The position numbers and the translations under genes were made by a program. DNA of 39,963 bases from NCBI RefSeq assembly GCF_000379525.1, contig NZ_KB902474.1, positions 193,574 through 233,536 of the forward strand. The letters run 5' to 3'. A model generated the notes under the pieces. It did not search any database and was not told where the DNA came from. It worked only from the letters and a program-made list of their open reading frames with translations. Position 1 is the first letter of the stretch. Every line of letters begins with the position of its first letter. Positions 39,722 through 39,963 of the stretch are shown here, piece after piece. This DNA is from Lamprocystis purpurea DSM 4197. Lineage in GTDB: Bacteria > Pseudomonadota > Gammaproteobacteria > Chromatiales > Chromatiaceae.

Positions 39722-39963
39722 ATAGTGGACCCCATGTCCAGGACAGTTTTCCCCCGAATTTAAGTTGTCGTGCCGACGTTCATCGCAGCGGTTTGGCGCT
39801 GCCCCAGCCACCGCGGAGCGGTCGTTAAGACGGCATCCGCGCAGCGATTAAGAAAAGATCTGTTGCTGTTGCGCCGCAGGCGTTCTCAGCCAGCTCCGGC
39901 GGCCGTGCGGCGCAGTGTGGGCAAAGGGTGAATGAGTGTGGGCAAGGTGGGGGCAACGCGCCC

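Noticed and set aside
39728..39760. An insertion-sequence end near TGGACCCCATGTCCAGGACA
   Set aside because: Only one possible end is seen, with no partner or transposase in the remaining sequence, so it is mentioned but not called.

Overview
The window looks like chromosomal DNA of a high-GC gammaproteobacterium, most likely a purple sulfur bacterium of the Chromatiaceae. The clues are a Gly/Tyr/Pro-rich secreted protein resembling sulfur globule proteins, hydrogenase-maturation genes next to cysG, and a probable N-acetylglutaminylglutamine amide gene. Dense families of REP-like and MITE-like repeats fit this but are not diagnostic. The genus cannot be fixed from the sequence. No rRNA, tRNA or CRISPR array was seen.

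Layout. 1-5.2 kb: a small lipoprotein, grxD, an asparagine-synthase-type amidotransferase behind a solitary hydantoinase-B gene, and sodB. 5.3-6.5 kb: lexA divergent from a LexA/UmuD-like protease that lacks a DNA-binding domain, with a GAAC-N7-GAAC box between them. 6.7-11.0 kb: a coupled ABC ATPase, FtsX permease and lipocalin-like protein operon. 11.0-15.4 kb: an accessory region with an AbrB/Doc module, a BrnT/BrnA-like module, a broken DUF433 gene, other fragments, a small membrane protein and many repeats. 15.4-23.4 kb: a surface-polysaccharide cluster (three GT4 glycosyltransferases, an asparagine-synthase-type amidotransferase, gmd and fcl), ended by a convergent gene that fuses a PIN-like nuclease domain to a WbpE-type sugar aminotransferase. 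25.1-26.1 kb: a DUF302 protein and the sulfur-globule-like protein. 26.3-30.7 kb: cysG, a membrane protein, hypA, hypB, a rhodanese and folA. 30.7-36.1 kb: rsfS, nadD, an MIF-family tautomerase, proA, an orphan MbcA/ParS-type protein, apaH and apaG. 36.5-39.7 kb: a one-helix protein, a Gfo/Idh/MocA oxidoreductase, a receiver-domain remnant and a PAS-GAF-HD-GYP protein.

How the parts work together. gmd and fcl make GDP-L-fucose for the glycosyltransferases. The WbpE-type aminotransferase would make a diamino uronic acid that the nearby amidotransferase could convert to a uronamide; this link is inference. HypA and HypB deliver nickel to hydrogenases that are not encoded here.

The most unusual observations are: (1) the PIN-aminotransferase fusion; (2) a modular repeat design in which GTRG-headed REP pairs are bracketed by exchangeable long inverted arms, including one copy nested inside another with a CTAG target duplication and one copy that supplies the last codons and stop of hypB; (3) a tandem repeat whose units each carry a long hairpin and a sigma-70-like promoter; (4) the divergent lexA pair with an alphaproteobacterial-style box.
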